From an uncultured Sphaerochaeta sp. (GTDB taxonomy: Bacteria > Spirochaetota > Spirochaetia > Sphaerochaetales > Sphaerochaetaceae), in the NCBI RefSeq assembly GCF_963676285.1, contig NZ_OY781063.1, positions 372,001 to 436,000 on the forward strand: 64,000 nt of DNA, in the 5' to 3' direction. Position numbers and translations under genes: made by a program. The number at the start of each line of letters is the position of its first letter. Positions within the stretch are counted from its first letter, which is position 1. The notes beneath the pieces are model-generated. The model had not been told where the DNA came from and did no database searches. It worked only from the letters and a program-made list of their open reading frames with translations. Positions 16,516 to 24,634 of this stretch are shown piece after piece.

Positions 16516-17209
16516 TCTACACAACCACAGCTGCCTATCCCCTTGCGGGGATGACGATCTTACTCCTTCCCTCCTTGCCGTGGAGGCCATGGAACAGGGT
16601 ATCGAGATCCTTGCCCTGACTGACCACAACAGTGCAAGGAATCTTCCAGCTTTCGCTGAGGCGTGTGAGCTTTGCTGCATTCTCCCCCTCTTTGGCATGG
16701 AAGTGACTACCAGCGAAGAGGTACATGTACTTACCATTTTCCCAAGGTTGGAGGATGCTCTTGAATTTGGAACATTTGTTGAGTTTCTCCTGCCACCAAT
16801 CAAGAATGACAGGAGATTGTTCGGTAATCAGCTGGTGGTGAATCTTGAAGGCGAGGTACAGGAGGAAGTGGATGCGATGCTCGCAGCTGCCACATCGCTC
16901 TCATTCTCCGATGTAGTGGAGGAGGCCCTAAGCCGGGACGCATTGGTCATCCCAGCACATATTGACCGGTTTGCAAACAGTGCCCTGGCCAATCTGGGCT
17001 TTCTTCCGGACCTACCATACAGCGCATTGGAGGCGATGCACCCCCCTGTGCATGCAAATACTCACGGCTTGGTGGTTCTTACCGGCTCCGATGCACATAG
17101 CCTTGAACAGGTAGGGAGAAGAACCTGTTCATTAGAGATGCAAGATCGCTCCTATGAGTCACTGAAAAAGGCGCTGGCCAAGCGAAACCTGGTAGCATAC
17201 CGTTCATAG
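16499..17209 (+). CDS. PHP-domain phosphoesterase
   Basis: 236 residues from MLVPIDLHNHSCLSP. The PHP metal-binding motif is DLHNHS at the N terminus; further motifs are ALTDHNSARN, GMEVTTSEEVH, VIPAHIDR and the C-terminal GSDAHSLEQVGRR. These provide the histidines and acidic residues of a trinuclear metal site. It resembles TrpH/YciV-type small PHP proteins that hydrolyse 3',5'-nucleoside bisphosphates or 5'-nucleotide ends, but the substrate is unproven. The start overlaps the DRTGG gene and was preferred because the conserved fold begins there. Confidence 0.88.
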   Translation: MLVPIDLHNHSCLSPCGDDDLTPSLLAVEAMEQGIEILALTDHNSARNLPAFAEACELCCILPLFGMEVTTSEEVHVLTIFPRLEDALEFGTFVEFLLPPIKNDRRLFGNQLVVNLEGEVQEEVDAMLAAATSLSFSDVVEEALSRDALVIPAHIDRFANSALANLGFLPDLPYSALEAMHPPVHANTHGLVVLTGSDAHSLEQVGRRTCSLEMQDRSYESLKKALAKRNLVAYRS

Positions 17210-17244
17210 GTACACTGGTCTCTGCTCCAGCCAGCTTATTGCTG

Positions 17245-17952
17245 CTAGCGGTCTGAACGACCGAAGATTCGCAAGAGGAAAAGGAAAAGATTGAGGAAAT
17301 CGAGATAGAGAGAAAGTGCTCCGATTATGCTCAATTTGGTGAAGGTTTCCTCATCGATATCTGTTCCATAGCTCTGGTTCCAACGTACAATTTTCTGGGT
17401 ATCCCATGCAGTGAGACCAAGAAAGATGGCAACACCGGCAAAGCTGATCAAGTAATCAAGGTCACTCGAACCAAGGAACATATTAAGCACCATTGTCCCG
17501 ATCAAACCCCACATACCCATTACCAGGTACGAGCCAATCCTGTTGAGATCACGCTTTGTTGTCATGGCATAAAGGCTCATCCCTGCGAACATAAGCGCTG
17601 CGGTAAGGAAGCTCTTGTATATGACGGCTCCGGTATACACGATGAAAATGGTACTCAGCATAATGCCGTTGAGTGCAGAATACGCAAGGAATGCACCGAT
17701 TGCACTTGCCTGGCTCATCCTATCAAGGCGTGCCGTGAGGTAGAACACCAATGCAAACTGTCCAATTACGAGCAGGAGAAAACCCATCATGTTCCCGACA
17801 AGTGCCTGGAGAAGTGCTGGATTACTTGCCACGAAATAGGAAATCAAGGCCGTCAATCCAAGCCCTGCAGTCATCCAAAGGTATACGTTTTTTAATATTG
17901 TCCGTTCACGGACTTGTACATTCTGAAGTATTGAACTCTTTTGTTCTGCCAT
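17245..17952 (-). CDS. Bax inhibitor-1/YccA-family membrane protein
   Basis: 235 residues with seven hydrophobic segments. The pattern ERTILKNVYLWMTAGLGLTA at the N terminus and the segment AWDTQKI followed by an acidic loop and ALSLYLDFLNLFLFLLRIF at the C terminus are diagnostic for the BI-1/YccA/YbhL family. Bacterial members include pH-sensitive calcium leak channels and FtsH modulators. It is a single gene, convergent with the PHP gene and divergent from the lipoprotein downstream. Confidence 0.9.
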   Translation of the reverse strand: MAEQKSSILQNVQVRERTILKNVYLWMTAGLGLTALISYFVASNPALLQALVGNMMGFLLLVIGQFALVFYLTARLDRMSQASAIGAFLAYSALNGIMLSTIFIVYTGAVIYKSFLTAALMFAGMSLYAMTTKRDLNRIGSYLVMGMWGLIGTMVLNMFLGSSDLDYLISFAGVAIFLGLTAWDTQKIVRWNQSYGTDIDEETFTKLSIIGALSLYLDFLNLFLFLLRIFGRSDR

Positions 17953-18070
17953 TGTTGTAAGCCTCCTAAGCTATCTTAGCATAATTTCATCAATCCTGAA
18001 GAAAAGGTCAAGTATTTGCTTGAGCTCAGCCCGCTATGCAAGTCCAATTCCTGATGGTATAGTAAAGTCT

Positions 18071-18766
18071 ATGACAAACAAGCCTCTTTTACCCCTCATT
18101 TTTATCATCATTGTTCTGCTTATGGGCTGCACTTCCACGAGTCGTGATGAACGTGTCAGTGCCGTTGAGGCTGAAAATGCCCTAAGGGAAGTAACCAAAC
18201 TGGCAAGCCAAGCAGTGGATGCCAATCTTTTCACTGAGATGGGGTTGCAAGATCTTCTTCCCCAGAATGCCGCTCATTTTGTGGAGATGGAAGGAATACC
18301 ACTCTTTCTCGATCATCTGGACCGTTGGCAGACCCAGGTTCAACAGGCATTTCGTAGCGTACTGGTACAGACCACCCTCCTGGTGGAAGACAGCAGCAAC
18401 GATGTAGTTTGGGAAAACCCAGAGGCAGCTTTGGTGCAAGGGAACCAAAGCGCTACAAGAGAGTTGACCAAGCAGAGGGGAGATGTTATCAGGGAAGAAG
18501 TCTTGGAAAGACTCAAGGATGCCTTGGCTTCAAGCAATGAAACATGGAACGTAATCCTCGATCGTTATAGTATTTGGCAGAAAGGAACCAGCCTTTGGGG
18601 AGAAGAAGTGCTCGTCGAGGTCAAAGGTAATCCATTCGACCACCTCTCAACACAATTCCTGGAGACCTATTTTAAAGAACTTGGAAGGCAGGAGGAGATC
18701 CTGAGAACCACCCCGGTTCCCAGAGGAAGCGGTTCCTTCCTGGAACTATTTTGGCAGGATGCATAG
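18071..18766 (+). CDS. Lipoprotein resembling DUF4197
   Basis: 231 residues from MTNKPLLPLIFIIIVLLMGC. The hydrophobic leader ends in the lipobox LMGC, so Cys20 should be lipidated. The mature part is helical. Its C-terminal half (ATRELTKQRGDVIREEV, then YFKELGRQEEILRTTP and LELFW) resembles the arrangement of DUF4197 proteins, but the assignment is from memory of the pattern and is tentative. The stop lies 2 bases before the rarA start, so the two genes are co-transcribed. The function is unknown. Confidence 0.7.
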   Translation: MTNKPLLPLIFIIIVLLMGCTSTSRDERVSAVEAENALREVTKLASQAVDANLFTEMGLQDLLPQNAAHFVEMEGIPLFLDHLDRWQTQVQQAFRSVLVQTTLLVEDSSNDVVWENPEAALVQGNQSATRELTKQRGDVIREEVLERLKDALASSNETWNVILDRYSIWQKGTSLWGEEVLVEVKGNPFDHLSTQFLETYFKELGRQEEILRTTPVPRGSGSFLELFWQDA

Positions 18767-18768
18767 CT

Positions 18769-21030
18769 ATGAACCTATTTGCTGCAGCAAGCGAAGCTGA
18801 AGAGCGGAAAAACCAACCACTGGCCTATCGGATGAGGCCGCGCAACCTGGATGAGTACATCGGCCAGGATGCCATCATCGGCAAGGGTCGACTACTCAGG
18901 CGTGCAATACAGGCAGACCAGCTCTCCTCTGTCATCTTCTATGGTCCGCCCGGAACGGGGAAAACCACCCTTGCAAGAGTCATTGCAAATACCACAAAAC
19001 GACACTTCTCTACACTCAACGCAGTACTCAGCGGCGTCAAGGAGCTTCGCTATGAGATCGAGGAAGCCCGCCAACGCTTGGAGTTGTACAGCCAGGGTAC
19101 GATTCTCTTTGTCGATGAGGTACATCGTTGGAACAAGAGCCAGCAGGATGCATTACTGCCCTGGGTGGAGAATGGGACGGTTATCCTTATTGGAGCCACT
19201 ACCGAGAACCCCTATTTCGAGGTAAATGCTGCTTTGGTAAGCAGGTCACGCATATTCCAGTTGAAGAGTCTTACCAATGAGGATCTTTTTGCCATCGCAG
19301 CGCAAGCACTGGGGGATAAGGAGCGCGGATATGGGGAGTATCCGGTGCAGTTTGAGGAAGGGGCGTTGGAGCACTTGGTCGAGATTGCAAACGGAGATGC
19401 AAGGAGCCTGCTCAATGCCTTGCAACTTGCTGTTGAGACATCAATTGATATTTTTCCCCCGCCCTCAGGGACAGAGATCTACATTTCCAAGGATTCTGCA
19501 GAACAATCGATACAGAAGAAGGCAGTGCTGTATGACAAGGAAGGTGATTACCACTTCGATGTCATCAGTGCATTTATCAAGAGTATTCGGGGCAGCGACC
19601 CCGATGCCACACTCTATTGGCTTGCCAGGATGGTAAGTGCCGGGGAAGACCCGAAGTTCATTTTCAGAAGAATGCTTATCAGTGCCTGCGAGGATGTTGG
19701 ATTGGCCGATCCATCGGCAATTGTTGTGGTTCAAGCTGACGCTCAGGCCTTTGAGCGTATAGGATTACCCGAAGGCCGCTTCCACTTGACCCATGCCGCC
19801 CTATACCTTGCTACAACAGATAAGAGCAACTCTACCCTGGCATTTTTTGATGCACTCAAGGGGGTTGAGCAACAAGCCCAGGATGAGGTACCGAACCATC
19901 TTCGTGACGGGAATCGAGATGCAAAAGGCTTCGGACATGGGGAAGGATATCTCTACCCCCATGCTTATCAGGATCACTGGGTTGCCCAGCAATACCTCCC
20001 CTCCTCCCTGCAAGGAAAGGTCTATTACGAACCAAGTGACCAAGGCTATGAAAAGAGCATCAAGGAGAAGGTGCAGAGACATAGGGAAGAACAGCTCGAG
20101 AGTGCCCAAAGCGATGCCTTTGTCGAGAACCTCTCCTACTCACCGGGGGACAAGAGCAGACAGAGATGGGTTAACCGCACCATCAGCGAAAGGGGCACAT
20201 TGCTCAAGGAGATTCGTGAGCGTCTTTTCCGTGGTGTAAAGCTCAGACGGAGTGACCGGGTGTTGGTGTGCAATGCTGGACATGGAATGTTGCTTTGGGA
20301 GGCGTATCGATCAACACCTGAAGGATTGGTGGTGGCCCAGGTACGAAACAAGGACCAGGCTGACCACATCAACCACTACGCTGGGTCACTCTCCTCAGTG
20401 GAGCGTCCCCATGTATATGCAGAACCACTGGAAACACTGCTTTCCCACCTTGAACATGGATTACAGTTTGAGGTGATCTTGGGAAGAAACCTGCTCAGCA
20501 GGGCAAAGCTATCAGAACCACTGCTTGACAGTCTTGTTTCCCGTTTGGCTAAGAATGGTTCACTGCACTTTGCTGAAAGCGTACCTGTTTCAGGCTCAAG
20601 ACTCTCTCACTTCATCAAGGGGGAGGAGCGGTTATTGCTTGAGAAGGCTGAGACCCATCTCTACGGAGACCCAGAAAACCCACTTACCAACTGGGATGAG
20701 AGTGACTTGGAAAATCTCTTCAGCAATCAAGGTCTTGATGTTGATATTCGCTCCCTCAACTTATTTGAGCATAGGATGATGGAGAAACAGGACATTGAAC
20801 GGTATCTCACCTCATCCTATCTTCCGGCATGGAAAACCTTGGGAATAAAGGCTGATGAAGATGTACTGAGAGCAGCATTAATTGAACAGTTGGCAAACCG
20901 TCCGCTTGAATGGAAACACCATCTTGCAATCATACATGCCTACCGAGAGGGAGCAATCACCAATGAATCCCAGAGAAGTGATGCAAAGCAGTGGAAAGAC
21001 GTACAAGAGAATGTGCATGGAAGCAACTGA
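18769..21030 (+). CDS. rarA: RarA/MgsA-type AAA+ ATPase fused to a C-terminal methyltransferase-like domain
   Basis: 753 residues, against about 430-450 for ordinary RarA. Residues 1 to about 430 hold the replication-fork AAA+ module: [12 protein letters not shown], Walker [10 protein letters not shown] (59-67), Walker [10 protein letters not shown] (112-120), sensor GATTENP, then the MgsA tetramerisation region with [19 protein letters not shown]. Residues about 465-750 form a separate domain with [19 protein letters not shown], which looks like a Rossmann-type methyltransferase core lacking a typical GxGxG, so catalytic activity is doubtful. RarA acts at stalled forks and single-stranded gaps; the added domain may be a targeting module. 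The start ATG was chosen at the [13 protein letters not shown] residues typical of the family. Confidence 0.88.
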   Translation: MNLFAAASEAEERKNQPLAYRMRPRNLDEYIGQDAIIGKGRLLRRAIQADQLSSVIFYGPPGTGKTTLARVIANTTKRHFSTLNAVLSGVKELRYEIEEARQRLELYSQGTILFVDEVHRWNKSQQDALLPWVENGTVILIGATTENPYFEVNAALVSRSRIFQLKSLTNEDLFAIAAQALGDKERGYGEYPVQFEEGALEHLVEIANGDARSLLNALQLAVETSIDIFPPPSGTEIYISKDSAEQSIQKKAVLYDKEGDYHFDVISAFIKSIRGSDPDATLYWLARMVSAGEDPKFIFRRMLISACEDVGLADPSAIVVVQADAQAFERIGLPEGRFHLTHAALYLATTDKSNSTLAFFDALKGVEQQAQDEVPNHLRDGNRDAKGFGHGEGYLYPHAYQDHWVAQQYLPSSLQGKVYYEPSDQGYEKSIKEKVQRHREEQLESAQSDAFVENLSYSPGDKSRQRWVNRTISERGTLLKEIRERLFRGVKLRRSDRVLVCNAGHGMLLWEAYRSTPEGLVVAQVRNKDQADHINHYAGSLSSVERPHVYAEPLETLLSHLEHGLQFEVILGRNLLSRAKLSEPLLDSLVSRLAKNGSLHFAESVPVSGSRLSHFIKGEERLLLEKAETHLYGDPENPLTNWDESDLENLFSNQGLDVDIRSLNLFEHRMMEKQDIERYLTSSYLPAWKTLGIKADEDVLRAALIEQLANRPLEWKHHLAIIHAYREGAITNESQRSDAKQWKDVQENVHGSN

Positions 21031-21090
21031 TTACCTAAGAAGCACTTGCTCCAGGAACCTCATTTTTTTAGAAAATTTGGCAGAGGGTTG

Positions 21091-21119
21091 TTGACAAAGA
21101 AAAGCGTTTAGGTCATAGT
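21091..21119 (+). promoter_or_regulatory. Promoter of the tRNA cluster
   Basis: TTGACA (21091-21096), 17-base spacer, CATAGT (21114-21119), about 50 bases before the first tRNA. Confidence 0.7.
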
Positions 21120-21169
21120 ATGCAACGTTGAAACGCACTGGTGATGTAAACCACTGCTTCAGCTACCAT

Positions 21170-21242
21170 GGTGGAAGTAGTTCAATGGTAGAGCACCAGA
21201 TTGTGGATCTGGCTGTTGCGGGTTCGAGCCCCGTCTTCCACC
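21170..21242 (+). tRNA. tRNA-His (GTG)
   Basis: Cloverleaf with acceptor GTGGAAG/CTTCCAC, anticodon loop TTGTGGA, and GGTTCGAGCCC T-arm. The extra G at 21170 (G-1) faces discriminator C, the hallmark of tRNA-His. No CCA end is encoded. Confidence 0.95.
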
Positions 21243-21259
21243 CTAACCGGGTCGTTAGC

Positions 21260-21333
<74 letters not shown>

Positions 21334-21363
21334 AAGGTTTGGTTTTTGAAATTTTATTGTCAT

Positions 21364-21436
21364 GGGCCGCTAGCTCAGCTGGTAGAGCAGCAGACTCTTA
21401 ATCTGCGGGTCAAAGGTTCGATCCCTTTGCGGCTCA
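21364..21436 (+). tRNA. tRNA-Lys (CTT)
   Basis: Acceptor GGGCCGC/GCGGCTC (one G-U), anticodon loop CTCTTAA giving anticodon CTT, T-arm AGGTTCGATCCCT, discriminator A. Confidence 0.95.
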
Positions 21437-21474
21437 ATACATGGCGAACCTCGCTAAGGGGCAAGACATGCACC

Positions 21475-21556
21475 GCGAGAGTGGTGAAATTGGCAGACAC
21501 GCCAGACTTAGGATCTGGTACCTTACGGTGTAGGGGTTCAAGTCCCCTCTCTCGCA
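21475..21556 (+). tRNA. tRNA-Leu (TAG)
   Basis: Class II tRNA of 82 bases with a long variable arm. Acceptor GCGAGAG/CTCTCGC, anticodon loop CTTAGGA, discriminator A. Confidence 0.95.
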
Positions 21557-21597
21557 AAGGACAATCCAAAGTTGGACTGTCTGACAGAACGGTTTTT

Positions 21598-21669
21598 GCG
21601 AAAGTAGCTCAGTGGTAGAGCTCCACCTTGCCAAGGTGGATGTCGCGGGTTCAAGTCCCGTCTTTCGCT
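21598..21669 (+). tRNA. tRNA-Gly (GCC)
   Basis: Acceptor GCGAAAG/CTTTCGC, anticodon loop TTGCCAA with anticodon GCC, T-arm GGGTTCAAGTCCC, discriminator T. Confidence 0.95.
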
Positions 21670-21672
21670 CTT

Positions 21673-21705
21673 AAAGCAGTCAGAAATTTTCTGGCTGCTT
21701 TTTTT
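21673..21705 (+). terminator. Rho-independent terminator of the tRNA cluster
   Basis: AAGCAGTCAG pairs with CTGGCTGCTT (one G-U) around AAATTTT, followed by a T tract. Confidence 0.88.
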
Positions 21706-21852
21706 GCCCTTAGGGGATGTATAATGAATGGTAGACCAATTTGTATTGTATTATGCATAAAAGATATAGCAAATATATAATTCAATTGAAACGCTTTCTC
21801 TTTTCCAAAAAGAAGGTATACTCTAGGTTCAAAGAGGCAAGGTAACGTTCAA

Positions 21853-21931
21853 GTGCTTAGTACCATCGTTTTCTCAATGTTGTTCATCTCCGTGTCCATA
21901 TTGGCACTGGCAAGTGGGATACTTGTGCTCC
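21853..21931 (+). pseudogene. 5' fragment of the GGDEF-EAL sensor gene interrupted by IS66
   Basis: A GTG at 21853, or an in-frame ATG at 21877, opens 26 codons ending GILVL exactly at the left end of the insertion sequence. The segment VLSTIVFSMLFIS plus SILALASGILVL is a typical first membrane helix of the 7TM-type histidine-kinase/GGDEF N-terminal domain. A TATACT box lies at 21817-21822. The matching remainder of the gene resumes at 27136. The left fragment ends one base into a codon, while the right fragment starts at a codon boundary, so a few bases of the original gene must be missing. Confidence 0.75.
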
Positions 21932-21993
21932 GTAAGCGTCGTCTCGTTGCCAATATGAACTGACCCCCTGCTGCCTTATCATATAAGTAAACA
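21932..21993 (-). mobile_element. Left-end fragment (62 bp) of the outer IS66-family element
   Basis: Starts with the IS66-type terminus GTAAGCGTCGTCTCGTTG and is identical, over all 62 bases, to the left end of the inner copy (21994-22055). It is severed from the rest of its element (24600-27135) by insertion of the inner copy. Total length of the two parts is 2598 bp. Confidence 0.92.
21986..21993. repeat. 8-bp target-site duplication of the inner IS, left copy
   Basis: AGTAAACA immediately left of the inner element; the same 8 bases follow its right end at 24592-24599. Eight bases is the usual IS66-family target duplication. Confidence 0.92.
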
Positions 21994-22090
21994 GTAAGCG
22001 TCGTCTCGTTGCCAATATGAACTGACCCCCTGCTGCCTTATCATATAAGTAAACAGGAGGCGACGGTAATAATTGGATGATCAACTTGGA

Positions 22091-23791
22091 CTAGATGGAC
22101 TTTCCTCTCAGCATGTAGGGTTCAGTCCTGTTTGGGTCAGGCTTGGCGCTGAGCAGGAACTCCCTGAGAGGCCTTGCCTCTTCCATGGGGATGTTCCAGG
22201 GAAGCAAGCCTTCCCAGTCTTCTTCAGAAGTGCATCCCGGGGCCTTTTCCATCACCAGGTACAGATAATCCTCAGGATTGATGTTGTTTGCCTTTGCACT
22301 TTCCACCAGGCTGAACAGCAGAGCGGAAGCCTTTGCACCATTCACGGTGTTGGCAAACAGCCAGTTGCTCCTTCCAATCGAGAATGGCCTGATCTTTGCC
22401 TCGACCTCGTTGTTGTCGAGACGGGCAAGCGCATGGTTGCAATAACGGACCAGTCCATCCCAATGGCTGGTGGTATATTCAAAGGCCTTGCCGAGCTCGG
22501 TTTTCGGCGGGATGCCTGCATTCCTGTCAAGGAACTCCCTCAGTTCGGCCAGGGGTTCCCTGGCTGCTGTGGCGCGCTGCTCGACGAACGCTTCATCATC
22601 CAGCTCGCCTGCAAGCCATCGCTCCCTGACCTGGTTGTCGGCATGGTAAAGGTTCCCTATCAGGGTGACGGCTTTTTTCGCCTTTTGCGCCTTGGGGTTC
22701 GCCTTCACAATCTCTGCGAAGCGACGGCGGGCATGGGCCCAACACAACAGATGGGTGATCCCGGTGCCCTTTCCTATGGGAATGTATTGCTGCAGGCCAT
22801 CCGTTTGCAGGATGCCCCGGTAGCCTTCGATCAAGGGGGAAAGTTCCTTGCCGCTGTTGCCCGTGCGATAGGTGAACAGGATTGCCTTGCGTGTCTTGGA
22901 AGTCCCGACCTGCACCACCATGCAGGACTTGTCGGTTGCCTTCCGCCCCGGTTCATGAAGCACCTGAACCCTGGTCTCATCCATCCCCACCATCGGGCTG
23001 GAAAGCACTGCTTTGCCCAGGCTCCTTCCCAACGGCTCCAATGCCTTTCCGGCCTCGACCACCCAGGAGGAGAGTGTCTGCCTCGAAAGCGGCAAACCCT
23101 CGCGAGTGAACATTTCCGATTGCCGGTAGAGGGGAAGGTGGTCGCAGAACTTGCGGCTCACCACCGAGGCTACCAGCGAGCTGTCCGCCATCGAGGATGG
23201 GAGCAATGCAGTGGAGGGCTCGGTGACCAGGTTGGTCTCGCCGCTTCCGGTGTCAGCCTCGCAACTGGGGCAGGCAGCCTGCTCATACACATCCTGGACC
23301 ACCACCATGGTGGCGGGGATCCTCACCAGCCGGTTGATGGTCTTGGTGCCGGTCACCTCGAGGGTGGTGCCACAGCGCCTGCAATCCTTGTTTTCATCGG
23401 AGAGTGCATGGAAGCGGACAATGGTTGGGGTGTTTGCAGGGACGCTGAGAATGGTGTGCCTGCGCTTTTTCTTGTTGCCGGTATCCGCTTTCTCCTGCTG
23501 TCTCTCTTCCTCGATCTCCTCTGCTGTGGGAACCCCCACCTCGGCCTCGTCGAAAAGATTGAGCTGGCCGGAAGTCTCGGATGAGGGGCAGAACTTGCGG
23601 GCGGTGAGCAGGGCGATGCGCTCGAGCAACTGGTCGTGCTGGCTCCTGAGCTGTGAGTAGGCATCCTGGCCTTCGGCCAGTTGCATACGGACATGGGAGA
23701 GCTGGTCCTGCGTCTCTGATAGCTGGTTCTCCAGCATCTGCACCCGTCTCTCAAGTTCCTGTTCACGCTCGCTCATCTGTATGTCTCCCAT
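22091..23791 (-). CDS. tnpC: IS66-family transposase TnpC (inner copy)
   Basis: 566 residues. The order is an N-terminal leucine-zipper-like coiled coil (EREQELERRVQMLENQLSE), then a zinc finger with CRRCG and CPSC, then the DDE catalytic domain with VGMDETRV as first Asp and LQTDGLQQY as second Asp. The final SLVESAKANNINPEDYL is the usual IS66 C-terminal signature. It catalyses cut or copy transposition together with TnpA and TnpB. A second start at MSEREQELER (23776) is also possible. Identical to the outer copy's gene. Confidence 0.95.
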   Translation of the reverse strand: MGDIQMSEREQELERRVQMLENQLSETQDQLSHVRMQLAEGQDAYSQLRSQHDQLLERIALLTARKFCPSSETSGQLNLFDEAEVGVPTAEEIEEERQQEKADTGNKKKRRHTILSVPANTPTIVRFHALSDENKDCRRCGTTLEVTGTKTINRLVRIPATMVVVQDVYEQAACPSCEADTGSGETNLVTEPSTALLPSSMADSSLVASVVSRKFCDHLPLYRQSEMFTREGLPLSRQTLSSWVVEAGKALEPLGRSLGKAVLSSPMVGMDETRVQVLHEPGRKATDKSCMVVQVGTSKTRKAILFTYRTGNSGKELSPLIEGYRGILQTDGLQQYIPIGKGTGITHLLCWAHARRRFAEIVKANPKAQKAKKAVTLIGNLYHADNQVRERWLAGELDDEAFVEQRATAAREPLAELREFLDRNAGIPPKTELGKAFEYTTSHWDGLVRYCNHALARLDNNEVEAKIRPFSIGRSNWLFANTVNGAKASALLFSLVESAKANNINPEDYLYLVMEKAPGCTSEEDWEGLLPWNIPMEEARPLREFLLSAKPDPNRTEPYMLRGKSI

Positions 23792-23867
23792 ACCGTTTAA
23801 TTATATGGGAATTATATCAGAAAAGAGTATTTAATGCAATGCATTGAAAGAATTTAGGTGATATTTA

Positions 23868-24215
23868 TCACCCCATGGACTCGTACCTGAGCACCGGCAA
23901 AAGGTTCCAGCAGTCGATGCCCGAGAGCAGCATGATGAGCTGGTCATTGGAGATGGCCCTTGCCCTCTCCATGCTCCTGGGCCAGGGGAACCTGCCCTTC
24001 TGGAGGTTCTTCTGCAACAGCCAGAAACCATTGTCCTCCCACAGCAGGATCTTGATCTTGTCACGGTGTCTTGAGCAGAAGAGGAACATGCACTTGTCGA
24101 AGGGGGAGAGCTCCATTTCCTGCTCCACCAGCAGGGCTAATGCATGGGACCCCTTACGGAAATCGACATGACCAGGCCTCAGGTACAGCCTGTAGCCTTT
24201 GGTGTCAAACAACAT
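23868..24215 (-). CDS. tnpB: IS66 accessory protein TnpB (inner copy)
   Basis: 115 residues from MLFDTKGYRLYLRPGHVDFR. The motif RPGHVDFRKGSHAL and the LLWEDNGFWLLQKNLQKGRF segment are the IS66 Orf2 signature. The ATG overlaps the tnpA stop by 11 bases, the usual coupled arrangement. One substitution (Arg here, Met in the outer copy, in the FPWPxSMERA segment) comes from the single base difference between the copies. Confidence 0.93.
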   Translation of the reverse strand: MLFDTKGYRLYLRPGHVDFRKGSHALALLVEQEMELSPFDKCMFLFCSRHRDKIKILLWEDNGFWLLQKNLQKGRFPWPRSMERARAISNDQLIMLLSGIDCWNLLPVLRYESMG

Positions 24216-24522
24216 GGCTGGCCTCCAGGATGGAGAGGCAGGTCCATAGGTCCCTGCCCGAGAACCCGGCATGCATGGTCACCGATACCTTGTTGGCAAA
24301 GGTGATCGTGATCCCGCCCTTCTTGGCCGGGCCCAGTGGTTCCTGGGTGAAGGTCGGTGCTGGGCGCTCGGAATACGAGGAGCTCTTCACCTCGAAGAAC
24401 CCTTCCTCGGTCTTCTCCCTGGGATATCCCTGGACGTTGTATACATAGTCCTGTGCTTCCTTTGGGGAAGGGTTCCTCCCGGAAACATTGATCTTGCAGT
24501 ATTGGTTGCGTCTGTCGTTCAT
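24205..24522 (-). CDS. tnpA: IS66 accessory protein TnpA (inner copy)
   Basis: 105 residues from MNDRRNQYCKINVSGRNPSP, with AGGAGGA just upstream. It is the small first gene of the IS66 operon; the C-terminal part (GGITITFANKVSVTM and GRDLWTCLSILE) matches the TnpA/OrfA pattern. It is required along with TnpB for transposition in studied IS66 members. Its promoter should lie between here and the right end at 24591. Confidence 0.88.
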   Translation of the reverse strand: MNDRRNQYCKINVSGRNPSPKEAQDYVYNVQGYPREKTEEGFFEVKSSSYSERPAPTFTQEPLGPAKKGGITITFANKVSVTMHAGFSGRDLWTCLSILEASHVV

Positions 24523-24591
24523 CGCTTCCTCCTGCCCATCATTGTGCAGAAGGTGGTTACCATTTCATAGGACCGACGAGATTACGCTTAC

Positions 24592-24599
24592 AGTAAACA
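24592..24599. repeat. 8-bp target-site duplication of the inner IS, right copy
   Basis: AGTAAACA directly after the inner element's right terminus CTTAC; it continues without break into the outer element's internal sequence. Confidence 0.92.
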
Positions 24600-24634
24600 G
24601 GAGGCGACGGTAATAATTGGATGATCAACTTGGA

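Larger units (their letters stand above)
21994..24591 (-). mobile_element. Complete inner IS66-family insertion sequence (2598 bp)
   Basis: Ends are GTAAGCGTCGTCTCGTTG on the left and, inverted, GTAAGCGTAATCTCGTCG on the right (24591 inward), imperfect terminal inverted repeats of the IS66 type. It carries the full IS66 gene set tnpA-tnpB-tnpC on the reverse strand. It is flanked by AGTAAACA on both sides and lies 62 bp inside another copy of itself. Its sequence differs from the outer copy at one noted position (23977 C versus 26521 A), so the insertion is recent. Confidence 0.93.

Noticed and set aside
21932..22055. 62-bp direct repeat resembling a two-unit tandem or CRISPR-like array
   Set aside because: The two copies are the left ends of two IS66 copies, explained fully by insertion of one into the other with an 8-bp target duplication.
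22073..23584. A 503-codon frame on the plus strand opposite the transposase gene, repeated at 24617-26128
   Set aside because: It is the antisense of tnpC, has no recognisable protein features or ribosome site, and is identical in both copies only because the IS is.
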